This document shows, piece by piece, positions 6,560 to 6,567 of a DNA stretch of 6,567 bases (position 1 is the first letter of the stretch; each line of letters begins with the position of its first letter). This stretch comes from Ferruginibacter sp. (GTDB lineage: Bacteria; Bacteroidota; Bacteroidia; Chitinophagales; Chitinophagaceae): NCBI GenBank assembly GCA_025362765.1, contig JANYFI010000264.1, forward strand, positions 1-6,567, given 5' to 3'. The position numbers and the translations under genes were made by a program. Below the pieces are notes generated by a model that had not been told where the DNA came from, did not search any database, and worked only from the letters and a program-made list of their open reading frames with translations.

Positions 6560-6567
6560 CGTAAGCC

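Noticed and set aside
1..6567. CRISPR arrays, tRNA or rRNA genes, insertion sequences and attachment sites
   Set aside because: No repeated spacer pattern, cloverleaf, transposase or terminal repeats were seen on either strand.

Overview
The window looks like chromosomal DNA from a member of the Bacteroidota, most likely a Chitinophagaceae-type organism. Four things point there: low-to-moderate GC, starts preceded by A/T-rich sequence rather than Shine-Dalgarno sites, promoter -7 elements of the Bacteroidota type (TAnnTTTG), and the protein families present. The genus is inferred from style only; no rRNA or other marker gene is present.

Layout. Positions 1-25 may hold the last codons of an upstream + strand gene, followed by an A/T-rich hairpin with eight T's. 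Positions 52-170 are the leader of a two-gene transcription unit. Its first gene (171-3218) encodes a secreted protein of about 1000 residues made almost wholly of tetratricopeptide (TPR) repeats. After a 56-base gap comes a 545-residue outer-membrane beta-barrel (3275-4912) that resembles the barrel of TonB-dependent receptors but lacks a plug. A possible terminator and a separate promoter sit in 4913-5017. The -7 element of that promoter lies exactly between the arms of a perfect 10-bp inverted repeat. The third gene (5018-5581) encodes a small membrane-anchored protein with two HU/CCDC81-like units. Converging on it from the minus strand is a type I glutaminyl-peptide cyclotransferase lipoprotein (5709-6527), whose own -7 element lies at the right edge of the window.

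How they may work together. The TPR protein and the barrel are probably co-transcribed and would meet at the outer membrane, the first in the periplasm and the second as an integral barrel. This is the same division of labour seen in TPR/porin export systems such as AlgK-AlgE and the fused PgaA and BcsC, but no polymer synthase is visible here, so the function is open. Both proteins have signal peptides predicted to end Ala|Gln, which is what a glutaminyl cyclase would convert to N-terminal pyroglutamate. The cyclase encoded next door is therefore a plausible modifier of its neighbours' products. No mobile elements, CRISPR arrays, tRNAs or rRNAs were seen, and the genes show no frameshifts.
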